From the NCBI GenBank assembly GCA_016290295.1, contig JAEETJ010000003.1, forward strand, positions 1-64,000: 64,000 nt of DNA. The letters run 5' to 3'. Position numbers and translations under genes: made by a program. The stretch comes from Bacteroidales bacterium. Its GTDB lineage: Bacteria > Bacteroidota > Bacteroidia > Bacteroidales > WCHB1-69. The notes under the pieces were generated by a model, which did no database searches, was not told the origin of the DNA, and saw nothing but the letters and a program-made list of their open reading frames with translations. Of this stretch, positions 17,951 to 29,800 are shown piece after piece (the first letter of the stretch is position 1; the number at the start of each line of letters is the position of its first letter).

Positions 17951-19438
17951 ATGAAACTGAATAAGCTGTTTTTCTCCTATGTGTGCCTGTTATCTCTTTT
18001 GATGGTAGTGGGGCAGGGGTGGGCTCAGAAAACGCCGGCAGTGGTGATTCGTGGTAATGCGGATTTTGCAGTGGGTGAGGAGATTAGATTAATAGCCTAC
18101 GAGGATTTGATAACCTATGTGCCCAAAGTCGTGTCTTCGGACGTGATTGATAAAAAAGGGGCTTTCGAGTTGTCGTATTCCACAGCGGAAGAACGTCTTG
18201 TGCAGTTGGAGATACGTACTGCCCGCGCTGAATTTTTCGTCGAGCCGTCGAAAAATTATGATTTCAATATCACGATGGACGAGGAGATGTTCAAGTTCTT
18301 CCGTCCGCAGGATTATGGCGCTTTTTTGCAAATTGTAAGCGAGAAGGATGAGGCGGTGGAGAAAGCGGAAGCACCCCGTGATTTGAACCGGAAAATCAAC
18401 TATTTTACCCGCTATTATAATTACGTTTTCGACCGTTTTTATTTTTCTATTGTCTATGATCGGAAAGCGGAAGCTATGGATTCTGTGATGTTACTGATGA
18501 ACAAGAGGTTTGACGTCCGCTACAATCCTTACGATTTCTTCCAGTCGTACGTGTTCTATGGTATGTCTCAAATCGAGGGACTCTATTGGCACAAAGATGT
18601 CCATAAGTTGTATCAAAAGTACCTGAACAACGACCATATCTTGTACAATAATCCGAATTATATGGATTTTTTCAACTCCTTCTATGATGATTACGTGTTT
18701 ATGTCGCCGAAGATTAATCAAGATAATGTGTTGACGGCTATCAATGATTCCGCTGATTATAAAATGCTGTTCAATGAGTTGGGTCGAGATGAGTTCTTAG
18801 TCAATGAGCGTATCCGTGAACTGGTGATTATCAAGAATTTAGGTCAACTGTATTTGAATCATCCTGAATTCGATAAAGGAAATATCTTGAAATTGTTGGA
18901 GGAATTGCGGCAGACCACACATTTTGCAGAGCATAAGCCATTGGTGGAGAATATGATACACTTTGTTAACAAGTTCTCTGACAATCAGTTGGTGAAGAAT
19001 GTGAAGTTGAAGGAATCCAATGGTAAAGATTTCTCTTTGAATAAGTTGAAAGGGAAATGGGCGTTTGTGCACTTTTTCCGTACCGATTGCATAGAATGTG
19101 TGCGCGAGCTGATGTTAATCCGGGAGTTGCAGGAGATGCACAAGGATTCTTTGGTGTGCGTGGGGGTGTGCCTGGATTTTGACAAGTATCAGTTGCAGAA
19201 TTTCCTGAACAAATATCCGCAGTTTGATTGGCAGTTTGTGCATTTCAACCAACAGTACCAGTGGCTGAATAATCTGGAGGTGAATTCCTTGCCAGATTAT
19301 GTTTTGTTGTCTCCTGATGGACGGATTTACGAGCGTTACCTGCCATCCCTGTCCGATGGATTGGTGGAGTATCTGTCTCGTTTATTAGCTCCTGCCACCC
19401 CGCAGGACGACAACCCCATGTTCCATCCTCGGAAATAA
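17951..19438 (+). CDS. Secreted thioredoxin-like protein (TlpA type)
   Basis: A 495-residue protein with a signal peptide (residues 1-25, ending GQGWAQ). Residues 25-340 are a Bacteroidetes-type N-terminal region of beta then helical character. Residues about 350-490 form a thioredoxin-like/AhpC-TSA domain with the redox pair CIEC in RTDCIECVREL, then LVCVGVCLDFD and the cis-Pro-like region VNSLPDYVLLSPDG. Probably a periplasmic thiol-disulfide oxidoreductase; the partner is unknown. Third gene of the tsaC-coaD run. A distantly similar protein, with CPTC, lies at 45837-47249. Confidence 0.85.
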   Translation: MKLNKLFFSYVCLLSLLMVVGQGWAQKTPAVVIRGNADFAVGEEIRLIAYEDLITYVPKVVSSDVIDKKGAFELSYSTAEERLVQLEIRTARAEFFVEPSKNYDFNITMDEEMFKFFRPQDYGAFLQIVSEKDEAVEKAEAPRDLNRKINYFTRYYNYVFDRFYFSIVYDRKAEAMDSVMLLMNKRFDVRYNPYDFFQSYVFYGMSQIEGLYWHKDVHKLYQKYLNNDHILYNNPNYMDFFNSFYDDYVFMSPKINQDNVLTAINDSADYKMLFNELGRDEFLVNERIRELVIIKNLGQLYLNHPEFDKGNILKLLEELRQTTHFAEHKPLVENMIHFVNKFSDNQLVKNVKLKESNGKDFSLNKLKGKWAFVHFFRTDCIECVRELMLIRELQEMHKDSLVCVGVCLDFDKYQLQNFLNKYPQFDWQFVHFNQQYQWLNNLEVNSLPDYVLLSPDGRIYERYLPSLSDGLVEYLSRLLAPATPQDDNPMFHPRK

Positions 19439-19470
19439 TCCGACAATCCCGTAATCAACGTTTCCCCCCT

Positions 19471-19932
19471 ATGCGGCGGTTGCGGCTCCACCGCAACCAC
19501 TTCCACTCCTTGAATTCTGAATTTTGAATTTTGAATTCTAACCCCTAATTCCTATTCCCTGTAACCTGTTTTCCTATGTGGCGGTTGCGGTTCCACCGCA
19601 ATCACTTCCACTCCTTGAATTCTGAATTCTGAATTTTGAATTCTAACCCCTAATTCCTATTCCCTATTCCCTGTAACCTGTTTTCCTATGCGGCGGTTGC
19701 GGTTCCACCGCAATCACCTCCACTCCCTGAATTCTGAATTTTGAATTCTAACCCCTAATTCCTAATCCCTATTCCCTGTAACCTGTTTTCCTATGCGGCG
19801 GTTGCGGCTCCACCGCAATCACTTCCACTCCTTGAATTCTGAATTTTGAATTTTGAATTCTAACCCCTAATTCCTAATCCCTATTCCCTGTAACCTGTTT
19901 TCCTATGCGGCGGTTGCGGCTCCACCGCAGAT
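19471..19932. repeat. Five-copy 105/112-bp tandem repeat with hairpin core
   Basis: Copies begin at 19471, 19576, 19688, 19793 and 19905, so the spacing alternates 105 and 112 bases, a difference of exactly one 7-bp unit. Each copy has a G+C-rich core tgcggcggttgcgg...ccaccgca that can fold as TGCGG/CCGCA, followed by heptamer words (ttgaatt, cctaatt, ccctatt). The region lies between the 3' ends of convergent genes (17951 gene and pcm). No coding potential. Confidence 0.85.
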
Positions 19933-19943
19933 ATGGCCCATAA

Positions 19944-20021
19944 CTCCCCTCGAATGCATAGCATGAGACTCCCCTTGAGCACGCAGTGCGAGACTCCCCT
20001 TGAGCGAAGCGAGACTCCCCC
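19944..20021. repeat. Dispersed gagactcccc repeat element, copy 1
   Basis: Three units of gagactcccc-like sequence are separated by small palindromic inserts (gcatagcatg, gcacgcagtgc, gcgaagcg). The reverse complement of the same element, including the gcactgcgtgc insert, lies at 47262-47343. It directly abuts the 3' end of pcm. Confidence 0.65.
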
Positions 20022-20675
20022 TTAGATCTTCTGATTCCGGTTAATCACTCTCGCCTCCAGCATTGGCACGAAGTTGAAATTGCCGAATTCTTCCTCTTGG
20101 TAGTGGTCCTCGTCAATCTTGGTGATGCGTTTCATCACCTGACTGTCCGCTCCCACTGGAATCACCATGAGACCACCGGGTTTGAGTTGCTGTAGTAAGG
20201 CATCGGGGATTTCCGGAGCGCCGCAGGTGACAATGATTTTGTCGTAGGGTGCATATTTTTCAAAACCTTGGAAGCCGTCGCCAAAACGCAAGATGATACG
20301 GTCATTGATTTTGCTCAACAGACTCTTTGCTTTGCTGAATAGCTCTAAATGACGTTCCACAGTGAAAACACGCGCTCCCATGGCCCCCAATATGGCAGCC
20401 TGGAAGCCCGAACCAGTGCCGATTTCCAGCACTTTCTCTCCTGGTTTCAATTGCAATAACATCGTTTGGAAGGCTACCGTAGAAGGCTGCGAGATGGTCT
20501 GGTCGCAGTAAATATGCAAGGCGGTATCTTCGTATGCCTTGTTCCATAAGAATGAGTCTATGAACAGATGTCGATCTACCTTGTCGAAAGCGGCCAGCAC
20601 CTGCTCATCGCTGATTCCTTTCTCTCGCAATGTGCTGATTAGCTTCTTCTTTGCCCCTAATAACATGTAGTCCAT
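20022..20675 (-). CDS. pcm: Protein-L-isoaspartate O-methyltransferase
   Basis: A 217-residue SAM-dependent methyltransferase that methylates isoaspartyl residues so damaged proteins can be repaired. Family marks are DQTISQPSTVAFQT (residues 58-71), the SAM motif I VLEIGTGSGFQAAIL (82-96), VFTVERH (motif II), DKIIVTCGAPEIP and LKPGGLMVIPVG. Full length. Monocistronic, with a promoter element at 20696-20703. Confidence 0.95.
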   Translation of the reverse strand: MDYMLLGAKKKLISTLREKGISDEQVLAAFDKVDRHLFIDSFLWNKAYEDTALHIYCDQTISQPSTVAFQTMLLQLKPGEKVLEIGTGSGFQAAILGAMGARVFTVERHLELFSKAKSLLSKINDRIILRFGDGFQGFEKYAPYDKIIVTCGAPEIPDALLQQLKPGGLMVIPVGADSQVMKRITKIDEDHYQEEEFGNFNFVPMLEARVINRNQKI

Positions 20676-20695
20676 AATACTCTATGAAATTTTCG

Positions 20696-20703
20696 CAAAG
20701 ATA
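20696..20703 (-). promoter_or_regulatory. -7 promoter element of pcm
   Basis: On the minus strand the sequence reads TATCTTTG (TAnnTTTG), about 20 bases before the ATG at 20675. Confidence 0.55.
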
Positions 20704-20770
20704 CGAAAAATAATGAGCGGATGAGTGGAATTATCAGATTTGTTTTTATGAGCTGTAATTCTCGTGGTGC

Positions 20771-20803
20771 AAAAAAAAAGCACGACAATAATGCCGTGCT
20801 TTT
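20771..20803 (-). terminator. Terminator of the giant T9SS protein gene
   Basis: Read on the minus strand, AAGCACGGCA / TGTCGTGCTT form a stem (one G-T pair) with loop TTAT, followed by nine T. It lies about 32 bases after the stop codon of the minus-strand gene ending at 20835. Confidence 0.85.
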
Positions 20804-20834
20804 CGTGTAAAATTATTTATGGTCTCATGGTGAG

Positions 20835-23800
20835 TTATCTCACAATCAACTTCTTGGTTACGACGTTGTCAGGTGTCATCATTCTAACGAAGTAGATGCC
20901 AGGTGTCAGATTCTCGACATTCACCTGTCCACTGTAGTCATCGATGCGCTGACGCATCACTGCCTTGCCGTTGTTGTCGTAAATTGTCAGCTCACGAATG
21001 ATATCGATGGTGGAACTTACGGTGAAGACATTGTCAGTCGGGTTCGGATAGAGGGTGATGTGTTTGTCGAGATAATGCATGTCAATGCTGTTGCCATCAA
21101 TTACCACAAGGGTGATATGAATGGTACTGTCGCAACCATCCACAGTGGTTCTGGGTACATCGATGTTCAATACACCAGGATTCTGCGGGGTGAAGTTCAA
21201 GCCATGGTTGTGGTACAGGGTACCCGCAATGGCAGTGTCGGTAACGTCCACTTCATAAGAGGGGTTGACCTTCAGGTAGAGGATGTAAACGCTGTCGCAA
21301 CCATACATGGTCTCGTAGTTCTTGTAATAAATGCCCGTAGTGTCGCAGTGGATGCCGTGCCATACGAAGTCTTCATTGTCGCAAGTGCTGGTGGAATCCA
21401 CGAACAGGTAGCCACGGTGGACAGTCAAAATCAAGTTGATGATACTGTCGCAACCGGCCTGGTTCTCATCAATACGCTGTAAAGTGAATGTTCCAAATTG
21501 CATGAGCAGCGTGTCAAAACCATATTCTTGATATCTGTGGGCTTGGCAGGTAGTGTCATACAAGGTCACTTCAGTGATATGGTTGATGGTCAGTATCATG
21601 ACAGCGATACTGTCGCAACCTACAGCCTGCGGATAAACTTTGGAGAATACGCCGGATTGGGTGTAGGTGGTGCCGTCCCATTCATAGCTTTCGCAAGCCA
21701 CTACCTCAATGGTGTCTCTCGAAGGTGTGTCGATAATCAGGTTCAGGGTCACAATACTGTCGCAGCCATTGGCAGCGGTGAAGCTCTGCTGATACTCGCC
21801 AGTTTCCGTGTACCAACGGTTGTTCCACCGGAAGGCACCGCAAACGATAGTGTCGAAGGAGAAGGTTGCCAGCGGTTTCACATACAGGTTGACGGTGATG
21901 GTGCTGTCGCAACCTGCCGCATTTTCTGTAATACGAATCAAAGTGGTGTCGCCCGACAGGGTAGGAGTGACCTCAAAGCCATATCCTTCATACAGTGCAT
22001 TGGCACAGGTGGTGTCGGCAAAGATGGCGGCGGTGGGTTCTAACAGAGTGAAGCGCAATTCGCAAACGCTGTCGCAACCCAAAGTGGTCTCCAAGGTGTC
22101 ATAGTAAACGCCCGTGGCGGTGATGTCGCGTCCGTGCCAGCTGTATACATCTTCATTGCTGCAAGCGGAAGCATTCTCAATGCTGTGCTTGGTTGGATTC
22201 ACTGTCAAAATCAAGGTGTGAACGCTGTCGCAACCATAAACGGCAGTGCTCAGACTGTCATAGATGGTGTGGGTGCCAGCGGCACGTTGACCAATCTGGA
22301 TGTATTCGTGACCTGGCCATACATATTCTTCGTTGTCGCAAACCGTAGCGGTCACAGGTTCGAAGTTATAGGTCGGGGTGACGGTCAGAATCAGGGTGTG
22401 AACGCTGTCGCAACCATAAACGGCGGTGTTCAGACTGTCATAGATGGTGTGGGTGCCAGCGGCACGTTGGCCAATCTGGATGTATTCGTGACCTGGCCAT
22501 ACATATTCTTCGTTGTCGCAAACCGTAGCAGTTACAGGTTCGAAGTTGTAAGTCGGGGTTACGGTCAGAATCAGGGTGTGAACGCTGTCGCAACCATAAA
22601 CAGCAGTGCTCAGACTGTCATAAATGGTGTAGGTGTCAGCGGCACGCTGGCCAATCTGGATGTACTCGTGACCTGGCCATACATACTCTTCATTGTCACA
22701 AACGGTAGCAGTTACAGGTTCGAAGCTGTAGGTCGGGGTGACGGTCAGAATCAGGGTGTGAACGCTGTCGCAACCATAAACAGCAGTGCTCAGACTGTCA
22801 TAGATGATGTGGGTGCCAGCGGCACGTTGGCCAATCTGAATGTATTCGTGACCTGGCCATACATATTCTTCGTTGTCGCAAACCGTAGCGGTAACGGGTT
22901 CGAAGTTATAGGTCGGGGTGACGGTCAGAATCAGGGTGTGAACGCTGTCGCAACCATAAACGGCAGTACTCAGACTGTCATAGATGGTGTGGGTGCCAGC
23001 GGCACGTTGGCCAATCTGGATGTATTCGTGACCTTCCCAAACATACTCTTCGTTGTCGCAAACTGTAGCGGTTTCAGGCTCGAAGTTGTAGGTTGGGGTG
23101 ACGGTCAGGATCAGGGTGTGAACGCTGTCGCAACCATAAACAGCAGTGCTCAGACTGTCATAAATGGTGTAGGTGTCAGCGGCACGTTGACCAATTTGGA
23201 TGTACTCGTGACCTTCCCAAACATATTCTTCATTGTCGCAAACTGTAGCGGTTTCAGGCTGGAAGTTATAGGTCGGGGTGACGGTCAGGATCAGGGTGTG
23301 AACGCTGTCGCAACCATAGGTGGCAGTGCTCAGACTGTCATAAATGGTGTGGGTGCCAGCGGCACGTTGACCGATTTGGATGTATTCATGACCTGGCCAT
23401 ACATATTCTTCGTTGTCGCAAACCGTAGCGGTAACGGGTTCGAAGTTGTAGGTCGGGGTGACGGTCAGAATCAGGGTGTGAACGCTGTCGCAACCATAGG
23501 TGGCAGTGCTCAGACTGTCATAGATGGTGTGGGTGCCAGCGGCACGTTGGCCAATCTGGATGTATTCATGTCCAGCCCATACATATTCTTCATTGTCGCA
23601 AACGGTAGCAGTTTCGGCTTCGAAGTTGTAGGTCGGGGTGACGGTCAGAATCAGGGTGTGAACGCTGTCGCAACCATAAACAGCAGTGCTCAGACTGTCA
23701 TAAATGGTGTAGGTGTCAGCAGCACGCTGACCAATCTGGATGTATTCGTGACCTTCCCAAACGTATTCTTCGTTGTCGCAAACCGTAGCGGTCTCAGGTT

Positions 23801-26800
23801 CGAAGCTGTAGGTCGGGGTGACGGTCAGGATCAGGGTGTGAACGCTGTCGCAACCATAAACGGCAGTGCTCAGACTGTCATAGATGGTGTAAGTGTCAGC
23901 AGCACGCTGGCCAATCTGGATGTATTCGTGACCTTCCCAAACGTATTCTTCGTTGTCGCAAACCGTAGCGGCCACGGGTTCGAAGTTATAGGTCGGGGTG
24001 ACGGTCAGAATCAGGGTGTGAACGCTGTCGCAACCATAGATGGCAGTGCTCAGACTGTCATAGATGGTGTAAGTGTCAGCGGCACGTTGGCCAATCTGGA
24101 TGTATTCGTGACCTGGCCATACATATTCTTCATTGTCGCAAACTGTGGCGGTCACAGGTTCGAAGTTGTAGGTCGGGGTGACGGTCAAGGTCAACTTGTA
24201 AACGCTGTCGCAGCCGTATGTCGTGCTGAGACTATCCCAAATGGTGTAGGTGTCAGCAACACGCTGGCCAATCTGGATATATTCGTGACCTTCCCAAACA
24301 TACTCTTCATTGTCGCAAACGGTAGCGGTTACTTCTTCGTAGTAGGTCGGGGTGACGGTCAGCACCAAGTAATAGATACTGTCGCAGCCGCTTGCGGTGT
24401 GGTAGTCAGCGGTGATGGTGCCTGCCTGTGAAACAGTTCTTCCCTGCCATACGATAGGCAGTTCATTGTCGCATACGGTGTCATATTCGGTGAAGGAATA
24501 TACCGGATTCACGGTGACCTCCAACTTGTAAACATCGTAGCAACCAAATTCATTGTCGACGGTATCTGTGTAAAGACCAGATTCCGTAATGGTTTGGTTG
24601 TTCCATGTATAAGAGCCGCCTTCGCAGAAGGAGACAGGATTGTCATAGTATTCATTGTTGGGGTTGACAATCAAGGTGAGGTTCACGATACTGTCGCAAT
24701 GATGTGCAGTCTCGAGTTCGTAGGAGAATTGGTGTGTGCCCACCGAAGTTTCAGCATCAAAGGTGATGTCACGCCAAGTGTATGGCAACTCGCTTTGGCA
24801 AACGGTGAGGGTCAGATTCTCGGTTACAGAGTGGTTAACCGTGAGGTTGATGTTCACCGTGCTGTCGCAAGTGGTTGGCAGTGTGTAAGTATGTGTCAGT
24901 GAAGTACTTTCGGTATAAGTTTCGCCGTTCCATACAAACTGGTCACAAACCGTGGTGTCAATGGTGATATTGTAAGTCGGATTGACAGTCAGGTTGTAGG
25001 TGACGGTGCTGTCGCAACCCGTTGCCAGCGTGTAAGTGTGTGTCAGCACTCCGTTTTCAGTATAAGTTTCATTATTCCATACGAGGTGATCACATACTAT
25101 AGTGTCGAAGCTTTGGTTATAACTTGGATTAACCGTCAGTTCGAGGTAAACCGTGCTGTCGCAACCTGTACCGACACACTGCAAATGTAAGGTGTCGTAC
25201 ATCATGCCGGCATGGTCACCTTGCAGATTGAAACCATTCTCTTCATAGCTTCCGCCTTGGCAGATGGCAGCCGTGATGAGCGTGTCTTGTGCGTAGTTTA
25301 CTGTCAGATGATAAGTGATGGTACTATCGCAAAGGTTCACCGTGCTGAAATGCTGCGTGTAAATTCCGCTTTCCGTGTAAACTTCATTGTTCCAAACAAA
25401 TTGGTCACAAACGGTGGTGTCCAGGGTGATGTCGTAAACCGGATTGACGGTCAAACTGTAGGTGACGGTACTGTCGCAACCGGTAGCTAAGGTGTAGCTG
25501 TGGCTGATGACTGCACTTTCAGTATAGCTTGTCTCGTTCCATACAAACTGTCCGCATACTGTGGTGTCGAATGTCTGGTTGTAACTCGGGTTGACGGTCA
25601 GTGCCAGATAAACGGTGCTGTCGCAACCTGTGCCGACACATTGCAGATGTAAGGTGTCATACACGATACCTGCGTTTTCAGGACTCAGGTTGAAGCCATT
25701 CTCAGTATAATTCTCACCTTGACAGATAACAGGAGTCAGCAAGCTGTCTTTTGAATGGTTGACAGTCAGATTCACTGTAACGGTGCTGTCGCATGTGGTC
25801 GGCAGGGTATAAGTATGTGTCAGAACACCACTTTCCGTGTAATTCTGTCCGTTCCATACGAACAAGTCGCAAACGGTGGTATCAAAGGTAATATCATATG
25901 TAGGATTGACATTCAGCGTCAGGGTGATGATTTCGTTGCAACCATCATTATGGCTTATCGTTACTTCGTAAATACCAGCATCGTTGAATGTGGAGTCCTC
26001 AAAATTATAAGGAAGTTCTGTCTCACAAATGTTAATGGTCTGTGAGGAGGTGATGAAAGGTGTTACATTCAGTTGAATATGATAAATGCTGTCACAACCA
26101 TGTTGTGTGTGCAAATAGACATCTTTATGCCCATTTCCATAGAAAATGGTGTCTGCAAAAGTATAAGGCAACACACCTTCGCATATATTGATGGTTGTGT
26201 CGATGCTATATACCGGATTAACAGTCAGGTGCAAGGTGACGGTACTATCGCAGCCCAAAGCGGTCTGGAAGGTGAAGTCATAATCGTTCTGTACTTCGTA
26301 ATATCTGTTGTTGTATTCATACACATCACCTTGGCAGATCTCAGCGTAAAGGTCGGTGTGCTTGGTAGGATTAACGGTGAGGTGCAGTGTTACGGTGCTG
26401 TCGCAATTGTTCACCGTGCTTCTGTGGAAAATGTAGTCTCCGCTGGTGGTTCCTTCTGCAAAAACAGTGTCACGCCAGGTATAAGGCAACTCATTCTGGC
26501 AGATGGTCTCACTTTCGTTCTGCTCATAAATCGGATTTACCACTAAGGTCAGGATTACGATGCTATCGCAGCCGTTTACTGTGCTTCTGTGGAATACATA
26601 GTCGCTGCTGACAGTTCCTTCTGCGAAAACAGTGTCACGCCAAGAGTATGGAAGCTCGCTTTGGCAAATGGTAGCATTTTCGTTTTGTGTGTATGACGGA
26701 TTAACGGTCAATGTCAAAGTTACAGTGCTGTCGCATCCGTTTACCGTGCTTCTGTGGAATACATAGTCACCACTGGTTGTTCCTACTGCAAAAACGGTGT

Positions 26801-29800
26801 CACGCCAAGTATAAGGTAACTCGTTCTGGCAGATGGTTTCACTTTCGGTCAGTTCGTATATCGGATTAACGGTCAATGTCAGCGTTACAGTACTGTCGCA
26901 GCCATTTACCGTGCTTCTGCTGAATACATAGTTGCCGCTGGCAGTTCCTTCTGCGAAAACAGTGTCACGCCAAGTGTAGGGCAACTCGCTCTGGCAAATA
27001 GTAGCACTTTCTGTCTGGTTGTAAACCGGATTGACGGTCAAATATAATGTTATTGTACTGTCACAAGTGTTAATGGTTTGATATTCAGCTGTGTGGATAC
27101 CTTCTTGCTGGAGTTGTCTTCCTTGCCATGCAAGAGGTAGTTCGTTAGCGCACACTGTATCATATTCAGTGAAATGATAAACCGGATTGACGGTCAGGGT
27201 CAGATTGATGGTGCTGTCGCAACCAAAAGCGGTCTGTACGATATGCTGATAGTTGAAAGTACCATCAGTTGTTGGTGTTTCAGTAAAGCCATACTCATTA
27301 TAAGTTTCACCTAAACAGATACTTGCGTTCAAATTTGTGGTGTGCAACTCGTGAACGGTTAGATTCAGCACGATGATACTGTCGCAGTAGTTGCTGGCCT
27401 GCAAAGTGTCATAGTAAATGCCGCTCTGGCTCAGTGTCTGGTTAGCAAAAGTGATGCTTTCGCCTTCGCAGATGTCCACAGTCAACGGCGTCACATACTG
27501 GTTACTGATAGTCAAATGCAGATTTATAATACTGTCGCAACCTGCTGCGGTGTGCGTGCTGTAGGTGTGCTCATAATTGCCACTGGCAGTGCCTACCGGG
27601 TAGGTAATGTCATTCCAGCTGTAGGGCAGGGCAGTCTCGCAAATAGTGAGGGTGACATGTTGGTTGTAAACAGGGTTGACCTTCAGTGTCAAGGTAGTGG
27701 TACTGTCGCAACCGGCTTGGTTGAGGTCGTGTCGTACCAGGGTGTAGCTGCCAGCCACATTGAAAGTAGTGTCAAAACCATTGGCATTGTATCTTGTGCC
27801 AGCACATACAGCATCCGTCAAAGTGGCAGCATTGCTGTAGTTGATGGTCAGATGCAGGGTAACGGTACTGTCGCAGCCCTTGCTGGTGCTGAAATGCTGT
27901 ACATAGTCGCCGCTGGTGGTATAAGTCTCATTATTCCATTGATAAGTATCGCAGGCAATCTCTGAGAATTGGGTTTCTGCAGATTTGTTAATGGTCAGAT
28001 GCAGGGTCACCATGCTGTCGCAGCCGTTTATGGTGCTGAAATGCTGTACATAGTTGCCGCTTTCATAGTAGGTTTCACTATTCCAAGTGTATTTGTCACA
28101 TTCGGTGGCGGAGAATTCTGTCTCTACAGATTTGTTGACGGTCAGATGTAGGGTCACCACACTGTCACAACCGATAGATGAGGTGAAGTGGCGGGTGATG
28201 TTCTGGCTGGCAGTGAAAGTCTCATTGTTCCAAGTGTAGGAGTCACAAACTGTTTCTTCGAATTCGTGGTATCTGATTTCTTTCACCCACAAGTGCAGGG
28301 TTACCAAGCTGTCGCAGTTGGTGGAGGAAACGGTGTTGATCACGCGGTCAAAAGCACCGGCATTGCTGAAAGTCTCATTTAAGCCATGCTGCGTGTAGGT
28401 CTCGTTTTGACATAGAGTGTCATACAAATCCTGTGCTTCATAAACGGGGTAGATGGTCAGGACTAATTCGCTTCTGCCGCTTTCGCAGCTGATGCCAGCA
28501 TAGTCAACGGCATGGCTGATGAAGTAGCTGCGGGAAGCATTCACCATTGGTGTGGTGTTGTTTTGGATGTCTAAAGTGCTGGTGCTTTCATTGCTATCAT
28601 ACCAATTGTAATAACCATTGGCAGGTGCGTTGATGCTAAACTGCTGAGGTCCACAATTGCTCATGGCGGTCAAAACCGGAGCGGTAGGAATAGTGAAGGC
28701 CTCGGCGGTGACTTCTATTCTGCTGCTCTTACATCCAGTGTTGCTGTTGAAGCTTTCCACAAAGAATGAAGTGCTGCCTACGCTGATGTTAGGACTGTAA
28801 TTCAATGAGGTAGCCGCAATGTTGGTGGTGTTGGCGGTGAGGTACCAGCGACAGGTGGTGGCATTCTCGTCGATGGTGGCGGTGAATTCCACACTGCCGT
28901 TGCCACAGCGTACTTGGTTGGCTACTGTGGGTACAACGGGGTTGGTGTTGATGGTAGCTGTGATGGCTTGTCTGCCGCTTTCACACGGATGTCCATTATA
29001 TTCATTGTATGAAGAAACATAATAAGTGGTGGTTGCTGCTAAATTGTTGATGGTATATGATGTACCTGTATATACCGCTTCATTGTCGTTTTCAGAAGCG
29101 TACCAACGACAGGTGGTACCGTTCTGTCCAGCGTGGGCGGTAAGGGTCACAGCACCTTCGCCGCAACGGGCTGCCGGAGTCAAATTGATGGCGGCAGAGG
29201 GTTGTGTGTTCACCGTCACGGTTAAGGTGATAGTGCTGTCGCAACCTGCGGCATTGTCAGTACGAATGGTGAAAGTTCCAGCTGAGGTAACCTCATATAA
29301 GTTGTTGTAATTATAAGGTAATTCATTGCTGCACAGATAAATGTGGTCTTCGCCAACCGTGCTTTTCTTAACGGTCAGATGAACATTAACGGTACTGTCG
29401 CAATTTTGAGAGGTAGTGAATGATTGCTGATAATCACCGCTGGTTTCATAGCTTTGGTTGTTCCATACAAACACATCGCAAACGGTGGTGTCAATGTTGG
29501 TCACTTTACTGCGGTTAATGGTCAGCTGCAAAGTCACGACACTATCGCAACCCAATTGGGTGTGCAGAGTCCTTTCATAGTTACCGCTCTCGGTGAAGAG
29601 TTCATTGTTCCATCTTAAAGAATCGCAAGCGGTTACAGGATAATTCACGGCGTAAATGGGATAAATGGTGGCCACCACAGCGGCTCTTGGACCTTCGCAG
29701 TTGGTCTCATTGTTGCGCTGGCTGACATAGAAAGTGGTAGTGCCCACATTTATGTTAGCTGGACTGTAGCTGTCACCAGTAGCAATGGACTCTTCTGAAT

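Noticed and set aside
22134..24431. 765-residue open frame on the plus strand
   Set aside because: It is antisense to the 60-residue repeat array. The open frame is a by-product of near-identical 180-base units, which keep any stop-free frame open throughout; its protein is just the mirrored repeat.
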